Assembly: GCA_029204225.1 (NCBI GenBank)
Contig: CM055100.1
Span: 59,332,975-59,396,974, forward strand
Length of the DNA: 64,000 bases
Direction of reading: 5' to 3'
DNA from: Diphasiastrum complanatum
Lineage: Eukaryota > Streptophyta > Lycopodiopsida > Lycopodiales > Lycopodiaceae
Shown here: positions 10,933-21,799 of the stretch, in pieces
Layout: each line of letters begins with the position of its first letter
How positions within the stretch are numbered: position 1 is the first letter of the stretch
Translations under genes and position numbers: made by a program
Notes under the pieces: generated by a model
The model's input: the letters and a program-made list of their open reading frames with translations, nothing else
What the model was told of the DNA's origin: nothing
Database searches by the model: none

Positions 10933-11503
10933 GAAGCCTATACTCCTCATTCACCAAGATCTCTTGCAAATCCACAATACTTGGCAAAGTCTTTTGAATA
11001 GCAAAACTTTGAACAAGATTAGCGTGATCATCCAACAAGCCATTAAGTATAACTTGAACAAGTTCTACCTCCTTAATGCTTTCATCAATACATGCTAACT
11101 CATCATTGAATGCTTTAACCCTCAAAACAAAAGCATGAGTACACTCTTTATTCTTTTGCAAACTTTGAAAGATTTGCCTCCTAAGAGTAAGCACTCTTGA
11201 TGTAGACTTGGATTCATAAGGCTTCTTCAAAGCTTCCCAAGCCTCCAAAGATGATGTGCACTTACCAACTTCCTTGAGAAGTTCATTGGTAACATTCATC
11301 TTAATCATGTGTAGAGCTCTTTTAGCTCTCTTGTCATACCTCATTTGATCTTGAGGTGCTTGAGGCCTCTCCTCCACACCTGCAACAATTTCCATCAACT
11401 CATTCATCTCCAATAAGGACTCCATCCTCACCTTCCAAATATAATAGCTGATTGAGGTAAGCCTATCATTGCTCTCCAACATAAAGCCTCCACTTGTAGC
11501 CAT
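10667..11503 (-). CDS. gag: Cop-1 gag polyprotein
   Basis: A 278-codon frame starting MATSGGFMLESNDRLTSISY. It has the copia gag core (YIWKVRMESLLEMNELMEIV, LHMIKMNVTNELL, LTLRRQIFQSL, ELVQVILNGL) and a CX2CX4HX4C zinc knuckle CFYCGIKGHFANEC (10730-10771 on the plus strand). Gag forms the virus-like particle and its knuckle binds element RNA. The frame is open through the knuckle and then runs out at a frameshift before the protease. The ATG lies 20 bp from the Gyp-1 target duplication, so Gyp-1 now separates gag from its promoter and primer site. Confidence 0.85.
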   Translation of the reverse strand: MATSGGFMLESNDRLTSISYYIWKVRMESLLEMNELMEIVAGVEERPQAPQDQMRYDKRAKRALHMIKMNVTNELLKEVGKCTSSLEAWEALKKPYESKSTSRVLTLRRQIFQSLQKNKECTHAFVLRVKAFNDELACIDESIKEVELVQVILNGLLDDHANLVQSFAIQKTLPSIVDLQEILVNEEYRLQSRGGGSTSTSHYEEEAMFIKGKFKGKGKGKWSKGQDQGETSSFGKKKDKSKLKCFYCGIKGHFANECLKKQRDEGIKQITLLLMMRI

Positions 11504-11523
11504 GTTGAAGTGACCTGATCTTC

Positions 11524-11528
11524 TCTTT
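11524..11528. other. Gyp-1 target-site duplication, left copy (TCTTT)
   Basis: TCTTT directly left of the TGTCGTGG terminus is identical to 23019-23023 directly right of the other LTR. It marks the integration site in the Cop-1 leader. Confidence 0.95.
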
Positions 11529-12747
11529 TGTCGTGGTATACCAATTGTATTTGGTATAGTTTTGTAGTATTTAGTGTCGAATCCCCAAGAGGATAGCTTC
11601 TTTATGGTATAATGTTGATATTGTTCTGACTTATTCGTATGATATAAAATGGAGAATTAGTCTGGTTGTCAAACAGACATTTGGTTTAAGTAACCAGTAT
11701 TACTTAATGGATAAATGAATGTTTAAAATTGGAATATCAGTCTTCTCTTTCGAATCGAAGAATTGGCGTTCTACAAGAGAATTGTTATCAGAGTAGTACG
11801 AATGTACTCCACTCTATCGAATTAAGGTGTCGGCAAGAATTCGGATTGATTTCGATGTATTCGTTCATCAGTGATCATAAGTTAATCTTATTCTTGGATT
11901 AACAAGAGTTAAACAGTAGTCCTCAACAACTAGTGTTCTCCTCAGAGTTAAATCTCTTGTATAATCTTCGAATATGTTAGAAACATATGTTCGGAGATAT
12001 TCAGAATACAGATATCTTATCTCAATTCTTCAGACAGGGACTATCAATTCAGTTGTATACATACTTTTCTATCGATGACTGAGATAGACTTCTGATGATA
12101 GACGTTATTCGGGTATCGAACAAGTATTCGAGTGTCGAACAAATATTCGAATGAACGAATAAGTTAGTTTTAAGACAGTTCGTTAGAACACTTTTACGGA
12201 TACACAGCATAGACTGTAATGTACTTATGCAACTGTCTGACCAGAGATAGGTTTATATAAGAAAGATTGTTAGAGTACTTCAGAAGATCTCTCACAAGTA
12301 CATAAACTTTTATCTCTCAGCGAATACATAAACTATATCTCCTGGTGAGTAAGACTGAATCGTGTCTTCTCTTTATCAACTTCAGAGTGAACAATCACGT
12401 CTTTATAAATTAGAGGCGTGTCGCTTTACTGAATAAGGTTAACCAATATATATCTGACACGTATGTAGATTATACCGCAAAGATGTATCTAACCCTGAGT
12501 TTAGATTACTATAGTTAGAATTCTCGATTCGAATCGAGTCGTTTCATGTAAGTGTCTTTATTTAAGGGTTGTTGTAGATGTCGCTTCATTGCTGAGGACT
12601 TGTCCTTTATATGCGATATTTAGTATGTCGCGAAAAATATAGACAGGTCCCTTCATTATATATGTATCCAGCTTTTGTCTTCTTATGTGAATATATATTG
12701 CTTCATTCGGATGTATATTCGTTGTTTAATAAATACACATCTTCACA
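11529..12747 (-). repeat. Gyp-1 3' LTR (1,219 bp)
   Basis: On the plus strand it runs from TGTCGTGGTATACC to ATCTTCACA. It is nearly identical to 21800-23018. It contains clustered TCGAA-type motifs (about 12110-12175) and a minus-strand TATA candidate TTATATAAAC at about 12252-12261. Confidence 0.95.
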
Positions 12748-12760
12748 TATCCCCCTCCTC
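12748..12760 (-). other. Gyp-1 polypurine tract
   Basis: The minus strand reads GAGGAGGGGGATA immediately before the 3' LTR start TGTGAAGATG. This confirms the minus orientation of the element. Confidence 0.85.
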
Positions 12761-13046
12761 AAATGTGAAACGTCCTCGTGAACAAACAGTATTCTTTTTG
12801 AGATTTGGTCGTTGATTAGAAAAGAATATATTCGGTTCGTTGATCAATTCGTCTTTAAAAGATATTTCTTCAGTAGGTACTTTATTCGAATTGATGGTTA
12901 TTGCCTTCAAGTATTTGAAAACATCAGATACAGCATCACATAGGTAAAGGATTTGGAAAAAGAACTCTTTAGTCTTTATACATCTCGTCATATAATTGCT
13001 GAGCCAGGTCTAAATCCCTTTGACATTCGAGCAACAATAGTTTTTC

Positions 13047-15623
13047 TCAAGAACGAGAGTATCTGCCAATAGCAAGATTTCCGAATTCTTCTAAATGTAT
13101 CGGAAGAAGAGTGCCATCAAATAATTCTTGTACTAATTTGATATCTTCCTCCGAATCATTCCTTAATCTGATCTCTCGAAAGAATCGTGCTGAATGCTGT
13201 AAATAGTTACACTTAATATACAAATTTTGTACAAAAAATAAGGTCTTTGCTGCGAATGTGCCGAACTGTCGATAAGAATATGTACAAAATAATTTATAAG
13301 CACGGGACTTCGTTCGATCCTGCAGACTGTGTTTGATTTCTGCAAAATATTCAGCAAAATTGCGCTCCCAGTCAATGTAGATCTCATATAGTTCAGGATA
13401 CGCCATATTTATATTGATCAGCAAACCCGCATTGTCGAATGCTGCTATGTCCGCACGTTCCGTTGGTTTGTACAGTTCGAATTGACAGTGTCGTCTCCAA
13501 AATTGTCATTTTCGATCGTCGACCTCCAAAAATTGTAGTTCTTTGATTCGAATATATTCTAAAGCATACATACAGGTTGATCCTATATACAATTCGACTG
13601 ACCCGAATGGACAGACTTTAAACTTGCCCTGTAGGATTGCCCAGCATAAGCATCCTTTCTGCTCTATGTCTAACTGGTCCCATAACCAGAGAAAGTCGTC
13701 CTTTTCCCACTCAATTTTCCAATCGTCGAAGGCAATGCCTACTGTGCCTGGTAGCATCAAATAATCGACATGCCATTGCAATTCGACGTTAAGGTGATGA
13801 GGCGTCCATTTCCAAAATTTCTTTGAAAAAACTTTGAAACGTTCAGCACATACCTTCGACTAATTTCTTTTTGTGCGCTTTGTCTTTGGTTGTACTTCTG
13901 TCGTTTCATGCGAATGAAGTATAATCGCGAAGTTCTGATCATCGAGCTGCTGCTTGAAAGTTCTTACTTCTTTTTGCAGGTCTGATATTTGCACTAATGC
14001 TTGTGCATACTCCAAATGATCAGCAACTCCCGAACAAGCTGTTACAGATTTAAGTTCGGTTGACAGCTGTTCGATTGTGTCCAGAGCCTTTGTATATTCG
14101 GTATGTGCATCTGGCCCGGTACAACCTCCGATTGCCAACAACTCCTTCAGCTCTGCTAACTCCTCTTCGAGTAGAGCTTTGTCGTCTTCGAGGGGTTGCA
14201 GAAAATCGATGCGAAAATTTTTGAGCATCTGATCCTAAAGTGTATTCAGCTTCATAGGATCAATTTGTGCAGTGCCCGAAGTGCTGCATAGTTGTAAGAC
14301 AGTTTCTGTCTTTATTTTTTTCAGGGCAGATTCTTGAAGTGATATCTGCAACTTTTCATTAGCAGATTTGACCTTCTCATGCTCCATCTGCAAAGCATGA
14401 AAGAATTTCTGCACTTCTGCAAATTTGGCATCAATCGCCTTGTTTGTCGCTTTCAAAGAATCATTTTCGTGGGTCAACTGTTGAACTTGTCGACCCAATG
14501 ATTGATTTCGCTCAAGCAACTTCGCGTTGTCTGCTTCGAGCGTTTCGATTCGAGTCTTCGACTCGTCGATTTTCTCTTTCATCTCATCTGATGTTTTGAA
14601 TAATTGCATCATTCCTCGTTGGATATTCATATCATACCTTCGAACTTCTTGTATGATTTGTCTGGCCCCCTCAGAAAGATCACCCAACCCTTGATTCTGA
14701 AATGCATTAGGGTCTTCTTCTGATTCGGTGGTGTCTTCATCCGCAGCTTTGCTTCTGTCCTGCCCCGGTTCTGTAATAATTTCGAGAGATGGTGGGCTCG
14801 AACTCTCCTGCGAATGAACTTGTGCAGCACTATCGTCCTGCATAGGCTCAGTTTCTGAAGCTTCATATCTTACTGGTTCTGAGCCAGTGCTAGGCTCCTT
14901 TTGAGTTGCTTCCTCTGTGATTTCCATGGCTGTTGCTGCAATACTTGGAGTAGCTGACTGCAGAAGGCTTGAGAAATCCACCTTTGTTGTCGGAACCAGT
15001 CTGCCGACTAAGCTATTCTGCTCGGCTTCCGTTAGAATTCCAAGATATTCACAGAGTCGAGAGATATGAGCTCCGACTACTGTGAATTTTCTGTGTTTGA
15101 CCCACCTCAGAAAAGCTTTGAAGGCAATCAGGCCGAAACAGACGAGATTTCCCTCAAGCGTATCCAGTAAGTAGCCAAAGTTCTGTACTGAAATAGTTGC
15201 ATCAGCATCAGTGATGAACAGGACTTGATTGGCATACTTACAAAGCAGCTTCAGCTGAGTGTCCTTCGTCATCGAGATTTTGTATCCCTTGCTGGGGACA
15301 TAACAGTTTGCTAGGAAGTATTTTGTTTCCTCCACAGCATTCTTGGAAGTTGAATTACAGACTCCATCAGTCGGTAATCCAAGGGCTGTAGAGAAAATTC
15401 TTTCGTTGATCAAGCAGGCGGTGTTGCGCAGTTTGATCTTGAAATCAACATCAGTGACTTCGTGGATAGAATTCATGAATTCTTCACTGACGTTGGTTAG
15501 CACAATAGAGGGGTCCACCTTCATGTTACCCAACCGGCAACGGTCCAACAAGGACTGAATCGGCGCCAACCGAATAGAGGCGCGAACCTTCCATGATATG
15601 GCGCTGCTTGAACTCGTATCCAT
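13047..15623 (-). pseudogene. Gyp-1 extra 3' ORF, unknown function
   Basis: One reading frame of about 859 codons runs from ATG 15623 (MDTSSSSAISWKVRASIRL) to about 13047. It is broken only by TAG at 14235-14237, TAG at 13860-13862 and TGA at 13506-13508. Domains in order: an N-terminal globular region (LINERIFSTALGLPTDG, LCEYLGILTEAEQ); an acidic Ser/Glu/Gln linker; a long coiled coil (roughly residues 320-560, heptad-like with EKIDESKTRIETLEADNAK and LEYAQALVQISDLQKEVRT); and a Trp/Tyr/Phe-rich C-terminal part (FWKWTPHHLNVELQWHVDY, WEKDDFLWLWDQLD). Some Tat and Athila elements carry an additional ORF at this position, but I recognise no domain. An alternative upstream start at 15779 is in frame; I chose 15623 because the intervening 52 codons look like leader. 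Gyp-2 has an ORF of similar layout at the same place. Confidence 0.65.
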
Positions 15624-15889
15624 ATTTGTCGGATGGTTGTGTGCAAGAATCGCAATCGTAGAAGAGGAAAATGGATCGCAAGTAAGCACAAAGGAAAATT
15701 TGAAAGTGTAAGAGTAAAAATTAGAAAGTAAGGGGTTTATGGTAACAAAGGATGGAAGAAGAGGATGGTGACGTGGCATAGTTGATTTGACAACTGTAAA
15801 CCTATACTTAAGGCGGTATCTAACGAAATCTTCATGACAGCGGTGAAAGTTAACATGATAAGTATCTTAAGACCATTTGAATTTAAGAG

Positions 15890-16025
15890 AGTAATAAATG
15901 AGTAATTAAGTCGATAAGTAAATAAATAAATAAACAAATAAAAATAAATAAATAGAATAAAATAAATAAATAAGTAATATAAATAAATAAATAAAAATGA
16001 AAATAAATAAATATTAATAAATACG
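15890..16025. repeat. TAAA/AAAT microsatellite
   Basis: Irregular runs of AAAT/TAAA between integrase and the extra ORF of Gyp-1. The run is interrupted by single-base variants (AAACA, AAAAT, AGTA). Confidence 0.85.
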
Positions 16026-16029
16026 CAAA

Positions 16030-16131
16030 TAAGACTCGAATGATGTTCGGATGATAGTATTCGAAGGATGTTCGGGTGGTATTCGAATGAATGATCGGAT
16101 GATATTCGAATGAATGATCGGATGATATTTG
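16030..16131. repeat. Short tandem repeats with TTCGAATGA/GATCGGATGATA units
   Basis: GAATGATCGGATGATATTCG and close variants recur three to four times just after the integrase stop. Together with the adjacent microsatellite they form the spacer before the extra ORF. The TTCGAA theme also occurs in the Gyp-1 LTR. Confidence 0.75.
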
Positions 16132-17340
16132 TTAAATAAAATATTTCTTGAGTCTGGAGCCGTTAATACATGTAGGTAGGAGTTCTCCTTCGAGTGACTC
16201 AAGTTGTACCGAACCATTCTCGAATACTTCGATTACTTTGTACGGTCCCAACCATTTCATATGAAGTTTTCCCGGAAACTTTTGGTGACGACTATCATAA
16301 ACAAGGGCAAAGTCATTGGTCTTAAGATCGCAGATCTTAAGTGTAAAATCATATTTAATCTTTCGTTGCTCCTGAATTTTCTTTGTAAGTTCGAGTGAAC
16401 GTGTTCGAGCTTCCGAAAGTTCTTCGATAATCAATAACCGTTCGTTAGTACAGTCTGCCTCTGTCCGTTCTGCTTGTATTCGGAAGGTAGGTATTTCAAA
16501 TTCGATAGGCAGGATTGGATGCATTCCGTACGTAAGATAATAAGGGGTCTGTTGAGTAGTGATCTTTTCAGTGTTTCTATATGCCCAGAGAACAGAGGGT
16601 AACTTTTGATCCCAGTCTGAAGCATGTGCAACAGAAATTTTATTGAGGATCTTACATAATATGCCATTTTCTCTCTCTGTTAACCCATTAGCTTTCGGAT
16701 TATAAGGTGTTGTCTTCCTATGTTTGATCTGGAAATAATTTGTCAGGTGTCGAATTGTTTCATTCAGAAAGTGTGTTCCTCGATCACTGACAAGTTCTAA
16801 AGGACAACCATATCGTGTAATAATAGATTTGAAAAGAAAAGCTGCGACAGTCTTCGAGTCGTTTCGTTTCGTTCCTTCAGCTTCCACATTCTTTGTCGCA
16901 TAATCCGTTGCTACCAAGATATATCGACACTTGGTGTGTCGGGTTACTGGTTTGATTGGCCCGACAAAGTCGATCCCCCATTTTTCGAATGGTGCGAGCG
17001 GTAAAATTGGCGTCAATGGCCAATTCATTGCTTTAGTTGGTTTACCAGACCTTTGGCATGGATCACAAGATCGAATATAGATAGAGACATCTTTAAACAT
17101 AGTAGGCCACCAATACTTGGAATTTAATATCTTTTTAACAGTGTTTTTGAGGGCAAAGTGACCTCCGGCATCTTCCGAATGTAAGGCTTGGATGACTCTC
17201 GAAATTTGTTCGGCTTCAAGACACCTTCTTAATTGATTATCAGCACCAAGTTTATACAGGATATTATTGATAATTGTATATGGTGCAACTTTGTATTGAA
17301 ACACTGTTTTCTTCTCCAAGTCATATCCATCAGGATATAT
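16132..17340 (-). pseudogene. pol: Gyp-1 integrase
   Basis: This continues the protease-RT frame after an in-frame TAG at 17341-17343. The HHCC zinc domain is visible as HSEDAGGH...CDPCQ. The DDE core shows D in WGIDFVGP, D in LVSDRGTHF and E in NGLTERENG. The C-terminal part reads DFALVYDSRHQKFPGKLHMK and GPYKVIEVFENGSVQLE and ends NGSRLKKYFI. No chromodomain follows. Integrase would insert the element cDNA and make the 5-bp target duplication. The single stop separating it from RT is the only lesion I see in this module. Confidence 0.85.
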
Positions 17341-20300
17341 CTAATCTTTGAGATAATCAATAATATCAGAATAAAAAGAATTCGATGAAGATAACTCGAA
17401 CAAATTTTCATCTGGGAAATCGTCATTCAATGGGTTTTCAATTTTTCCAGTGCTTATTCGTGAAAGGTAATCCGCATTGGTATGGTATTTCCCTTGGCGA
17501 AGTTCAACTGTATAAGTGAATTCTTGTAATAACAGAACCCAGCGAGCTATTCGTCCTGATAAATCTGGTTTGTTTACTAGATATTTCAGAGCATAGTGAT
17601 CCACATGGAAAATAAAAACATACCCCAGCAAATAATGCCGAAATTTCTTAACTGTAAATATCATTCCAAGTGCTTCTCGTTCTGTCGCCGAATAATTCTT
17701 CTCCGAAGAACTGAGTTGTCGACTAGCATAATATATTGGATAGTCTTTCTTCCGTTCATCCTTCTGGCTTAGACATACACCAATAGCGAATGCTGACACA
17801 TCCACATAACAATGAAATATAATTGACCAATTAGGTGGTCTTAAGATCGGTGCATTGATCAGTTTCTGTTTAAGATGTTCGAAAGCTTTTTGGTGTTCTT
17901 CTGTCCAAAGATACACCACTTCCTTCTTTAATAATTGAGTAAGTGCTGCAGATATTGAGGCATGATTCTGGATAAACTTTCGATAATAACCGACATGTCC
18001 CAAAAAGGCTCGAAGTTCGCGAAGATTTGTTGGTATAAGCAAATTCCGTATTACTTCGACTTTATCTTTGTCGACCTCGATCCCTCGATTGGATATTCTG
18101 TGTCCTAGAAGAATGCCTTCTCTCATTCCGAAGAAACATTTTTCGGGATGGAGTGACAGACAAGTGTCTCGACACTTGTGTAAGGTTAGCTTCAGTTTCT
18201 CGATATGAGATTTGCTATCGCTGTATACACAGAAGTCGTCAATAAATATTTCGAGAAAAAATCGTAAAAATGCGGCAAAAATCAGCATCATAATTCGTTG
18301 AAAAGTCGCCGGCGCATTACAGAGACCAAAGGGCATTCTATTGTAGGCATAAGTGCCCCAATCGGTTGTGAATGTGGTTTTCGCTTTATCCTCCTTCCGC
18401 ATTCTAACTTGATTATAGCCTGAAAAACCATCACAGAAACTATATCGTTCTTGTCCAGCTACCTGATCCAGAATAGAATCAGTGAATGGTAACGGATGAT
18501 GATCTTTCTGTGTAGCTGCATTGAGCTTTCGAAAGTCCTGGCATATACGAATCTTGCCAGTCTTCTTCTTTGGTACTACCACAATAGGTGACACCCATTC
18601 GCTACTTAAGACAGGATAAATAATTCTTGCTTTTAGATATTTGTTGAGTTCGTCTTTTACCATTAAAGAAAACTTTGGATTAAGTCGATACTGTCTCTGA
18701 CGAACAGGAATAGCGTTCTCCTTTACATCAATTCGATGTTCACCATATTCGACAGGAATTCCTTTTAAGTCATCAAGCGACCATGCAAAAACGTCCTGAT
18801 ACTCTTTAAGCAATTCAGTGTATTTAGATAACTCAGTTTCTCCCAAGGACTTTGCAACATGGACACATCTGCCCGGTGCAAGTTCAATTTGCTCTATTGA
18901 ATCAGGTAAAATCGTACCTTCTGTCATACTAGACTTTGAATATCCATGAATTTCGCGCATTGCTGTCTCCATAGATAGGTTCGTGTCGACAGACTGATTC
19001 TTATTTTCAATTTCTTCGTCTGATTCGTCCGAGTCGTCCGATTCGTACGAATCTGTTGATTCGTCTTCAATAATAACTAGTTCATCTAGTTCTGTGTTGC
19101 AAACTTCGATGAATTCTTCTGCATTATCTGATTCGTTATCATTCTCATAGCATTCGAAAAATTTAACTTCGACATCTGAAACATTAGAGAAGATATTTAG
19201 TGCATAAGAAGAATTTTCCGAAGTATAGCTAGTGTCGGTCATAGGAGTTTCGCCTTCGTATCTATCTTTATTCCAGGTAAAGATCTCCTCTGGTGGTTTT
19301 CCACGATTATTGGTCTCGCCAGTTTGAAATCTTAATTCCCTAGACTTCCAATGAACACTAGCATTTGACTGATACAGCCACGGCCTTCCGATTAGCACAG
19401 AGTAAGAAGGCAAATCCATTGGTTTGATAACAATAAAATTCATGGTAAAAGGCTTGGCTTGTATATACACAGTAACGTTCTCCAGCTCTCCGACAGGCTT
19501 TCGTCGTGTTGAGTCTGCCAACTTGATATTTCGGTTGGTTGGTCGAATATCTGTCAAACCCAGAGCGTGAGCAGTTTCTTCAGTAATAATATTGACGCTC
19601 GAACCTGAATCAATCGGCACATGTTCGATTAAGCATCCCTTAATAGTAATGTCGATTTCCGGTGCGCCAAGATCTCCCAAATCAATAGATAATACTCCTA
19701 ATTCTGGCAAGGTTTTTCTTTTCTTCTTCTTTGGAGTAGAAAGTCCTTTTAACTGCCTGCGATAGTAAGTATTGTCTGTCAACAATTGTTCGAATGTGAT
19801 ATTTGGACGAAGAGAACCAATATCAGTTACGATATCGTAATCTTTCGTCTTCGATATCGGCTTGTCAATCATGGCTTCCGACAGTTTGGTTTTATGAATT
19901 GATTCGTTCCCTTCTTCGAATGTGACTTTCCTTTCTGTAGCTGCTCTTTGTAGTTCTTCTTCAATTATTTCTTTCGCTTCTGCAGATATATCTTTTGAAA
20001 ACAAATTTTTAGCATTTCGATCATAGTCGGGATCATCTTTAATATCTTCTTTTGTTAGGGATTTATTCGTTGCCTTCTTCTTAGATGATTTTCTGCGTTT
20101 CTTCGAGGAACCTTTCGAGTTGGTTTTCGAGTCATCTTTCGAAGAACTCCTCGTTTTTACTTTGAATATTGTTTCCATATCACTTGGCCAAGATTGGTCA
20201 GTTGTCCTCGTTGATTGGTTTTCCACAAGATCAATTTTTTGTATAATCGCATCTGCCGAAACTTTTCCTTTCGAGTCTACCATTGCAGCAGGTGTCGCTA

Positions 20301-21177
20301 CATACTGGTATTTAGGTCTTGGCCTCTGTGGTTGGGGACAATCAGGATATTTGTGGCCTGGTTCTTTACAATTCGAACAGAGAGGTACATACCCAATTGG
20401 CTTCCGTGGTTGCGGACAGTCTGGTGAAAAATGTCCTGGTTCTCCACAATTGTAACAATTGCCCAAAACTGGTCTTGGAAAATTCGAAGTCTTTGTTGTT
20501 GATGTTACAAATTCGGGTGGATTATATCTTTTCGGTCCGAATTTGGGTTTGGAATGCTGGAACGGTGTAGTCATGCCTTGAACAAAATTTGTTGGTGTAT
20601 CATTATTCTGAAAAATAAACAGCACCTCCTGTGTTGGATCTTCAACGTAAGATATATTCACTGTTCTGCAATCTTCCTTCGAATGTCCTGATGCACCGCA
20701 CCTCGTACACCATAGTCCTGAATTGGAAGAAGATGATTTCGGTCTCTTGTCAGCAACCTCTGAAATCTGAACTTTTAGATCGTTGAATTTTTTGTTAATA
20801 TCTGCAAGATCTCTCCTCCAAATCTTTTCGACCTTTGATGTTGTTGGCTTCATCTCCGAATTTTTATCGTCCTTTCGTTTGGGTTTTCGTTTACTACTTC
20901 GTTCTCTCTCATCAGTCTCAGAGTCGGATGAGTCGAGTAATTCGGATTCTGAACTGGAGGAACTGGAACTGGATTCAGACTTCGAATCCTCTTCACTGCC
21001 ACTGGAAACATGCTTAGACTTTCGACTTCGTCTAGTTGATTTTCTCTTCTGAGCAAGCTTAGAAGTCTCATAGTTTTCAGCACTTGCAATGACTGCTGCT
21101 AAGGTAGTCGTATCACCTTGTCTGCAGTATCGATTTATACTCGGTGGTAAACCTGACAGAAACCATTCAATCTGCAT
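17341..21177 (-). CDS. pol: Gyp-1 gag C-terminus, protease, RT and RNase H
   Basis: An uninterrupted 1,278-codon frame. In order: a Ser/Lys-rich region; three zinc knuckles (CTRCGASGHSKEDC from residue 157, then CYNCGEPGHFSPDC and CSNCKEPGHKYPDC); an aspartic protease with IDSGSSVNII (Asp at residue 523); reverse transcriptase with WVSPIVVVPKK, FRKLNAATQKDHHPLPF, MPFGLCNAPATFQ and the catalytic FIDD (residues 978-981, in place of YVDD); and RNase H with HCYVDVSAFAIGVCLSQ and YSATEREAL, ending in HTNADYLSRI. Its own ATG is internal: the frame continues upstream into gag through two stops. The RT and RNase H active-site residues look intact. Confidence 0.92.
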   Translation of the reverse strand: MQIEWFLSGLPPSINRYCRQGDTTTLAAVIASAENYETSKLAQKRKSTRRSRKSKHVSSGSEEDSKSESSSSSSSSESELLDSSDSETDERERSSKRKPKRKDDKNSEMKPTTSKVEKIWRRDLADINKKFNDLKVQISEVADKRPKSSSSNSGLWCTRCGASGHSKEDCRTVNISYVEDPTQEVLFIFQNNDTPTNFVQGMTTPFQHSKPKFGPKRYNPPEFVTSTTKTSNFPRPVLGNCYNCGEPGHFSPDCPQPRKPIGYVPLCSNCKEPGHKYPDCPQPQRPRPKYQYVATPAAMVDSKGKVSADAIIQKIDLVENQSTRTTDQSWPSDMETIFKVKTRSSSKDDSKTNSKGSSKKRRKSSKKKATNKSLTKEDIKDDPDYDRNAKNLFSKDISAEAKEIIEEELQRAATERKVTFEEGNESIHKTKLSEAMIDKPISKTKDYDIVTDIGSLRPNITFEQLLTDNTYYRRQLKGLSTPKKKKRKTLPELGVLSIDLGDLGAPEIDITIKGCLIEHVPIDSGSSVNIITEETAHALGLTDIRPTNRNIKLADSTRRKPVGELENVTVYIQAKPFTMNFIVIKPMDLPSYSVLIGRPWLYQSNASVHWKSRELRFQTGETNNRGKPPEEIFTWNKDRYEGETPMTDTSYTSENSSYALNIFSNVSDVEVKFFECYENDNESDNAEEFIEVCNTELDELVIIEDESTDSYESDDSDESDEEIENKNQSVDTNLSMETAMREIHGYSKSSMTEGTILPDSIEQIELAPGRCVHVAKSLGETELSKYTELLKEYQDVFAWSLDDLKGIPVEYGEHRIDVKENAIPVRQRQYRLNPKFSLMVKDELNKYLKARIIYPVLSSEWVSPIVVVPKKKTGKIRICQDFRKLNAATQKDHHPLPFTDSILDQVAGQERYSFCDGFSGYNQVRMRKEDKAKTTFTTDWGTYAYNRMPFGLCNAPATFQRIMMLIFAAFLRFFLEIFIDDFCVYSDSKSHIEKLKLTLHKCRDTCLSLHPEKCFFGMREGILLGHRISNRGIEVDKDKVEVIRNLLIPTNLRELRAFLGHVGYYRKFIQNHASISAALTQLLKKEVVYLWTEEHQKAFEHLKQKLINAPILRPPNWSIIFHCYVDVSAFAIGVCLSQKDERKKDYPIYYASRQLSSSEKNYSATEREALGMIFTVKKFRHYLLGYVFIFHVDHYALKYLVNKPDLSGRIARWVLLLQEFTYTVELRQGKYHTNADYLSRISTGKIENPLNDDFPDENLFELSSSNSFYSDIIDYLKD

Positions 21178-21708
21178 CGCAACGGGGTATACTCCAGTTA
21201 GTTTTCCAATAAGATTCTTGACCTTACGAGTATACCTTCTCAGAGATTCTCAACTCTTCTTCTCTATGTTGTTGAGTCTGCCGAGTACTCTGGATGAATA
21301 ACCAATTTCTCTGAATTGGTGTAGAAACGCATCTTTCAGCAGCAAGCAGGTAGCCACTCATCCTGGTTCGACTTGGCTGTACCATATGCGTGCTTGTTTT
21401 CTGAGAAGACCAGGAAAAATCCTCAGTTTGTCCGCCTCCGAACCTTCATTATTCGCGTTCGCAATTGATTCGAACTGCGAAACATAACTGTCCGCATCAT
21501 CTGAGGTTGTTCCTTTGAAATAATCGTATCTGATCTTCGAAATTGAAAAAAGTCGGGGTGCAGGGCCTTCCATATTCGGTTTTAGTTTGGCAACTGGTTT
21601 TAACAAATCCGAATAAGTTTCAGCTCTATCAGAACTTCCAGATAAATTTCTGAAAAAATCTTCTCGAATCTTTCGATATCTTTCAAGTCGGGAAGCTCTG
21701 TCTGACAT
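21178..21708 (-). pseudogene. gag: Gyp-1 gag N-terminal region
   Basis: Starts MSDRASRLERYRKIREDFF at 21708 and contains the gypsy gag core (DADSYVSQFESIANAN, KLRIFPGLLRKQARIWYSQV). It is in the same frame as the large downstream ORF but is cut by TGA at 21358-21360 and TGA at 21250-21252. The intervening sequence still reads as gag (LLLKDAFLHQFREIGYSS, RYTRKVKNLIGKL), so the original was one gag-pol reading frame. The ATG lies about 60 bp after the primer site, which supports this start. Confidence 0.85.
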
Positions 21709-21766
21709 ATACTTATTAATGACGATGATTTTGTCAGTTTTATATCAACATGTTTGTTTTTGGCTA

Positions 21767-21784
21767 TCCCCGGCAACGGCGCCA
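21767..21784 (-). other. Gyp-1 primer-binding site, tRNA-Asp
   Basis: The plus strand reads TCCCCGGCAACGGCGCCA, the 3' end (with CCA) of plant tRNA-Asp(GTC) as I recall it. It is therefore the complement of an 18-nt primer site, 15 nt inside the 5' LTR. Confidence 0.9.
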
Positions 21785-21799
21785 AAATTTGGTTTCTTA

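Noticed and set aside
20120-20455. Plus-strand open frames inside the Gyp-1 gag-pol region
   Set aside because: They are the opposite strand of the Gyp-1 zinc-knuckle region, with odd Trp/Cys-rich translations and no motif.
21767-21784. Sequence identical to the 3' end of a tRNA-Asp, possible tRNA gene
   Set aside because: Only the last 18 bases are present, next to an LTR; it is a primer-binding site. The same applies to 36478-36495 and 24947-24964.
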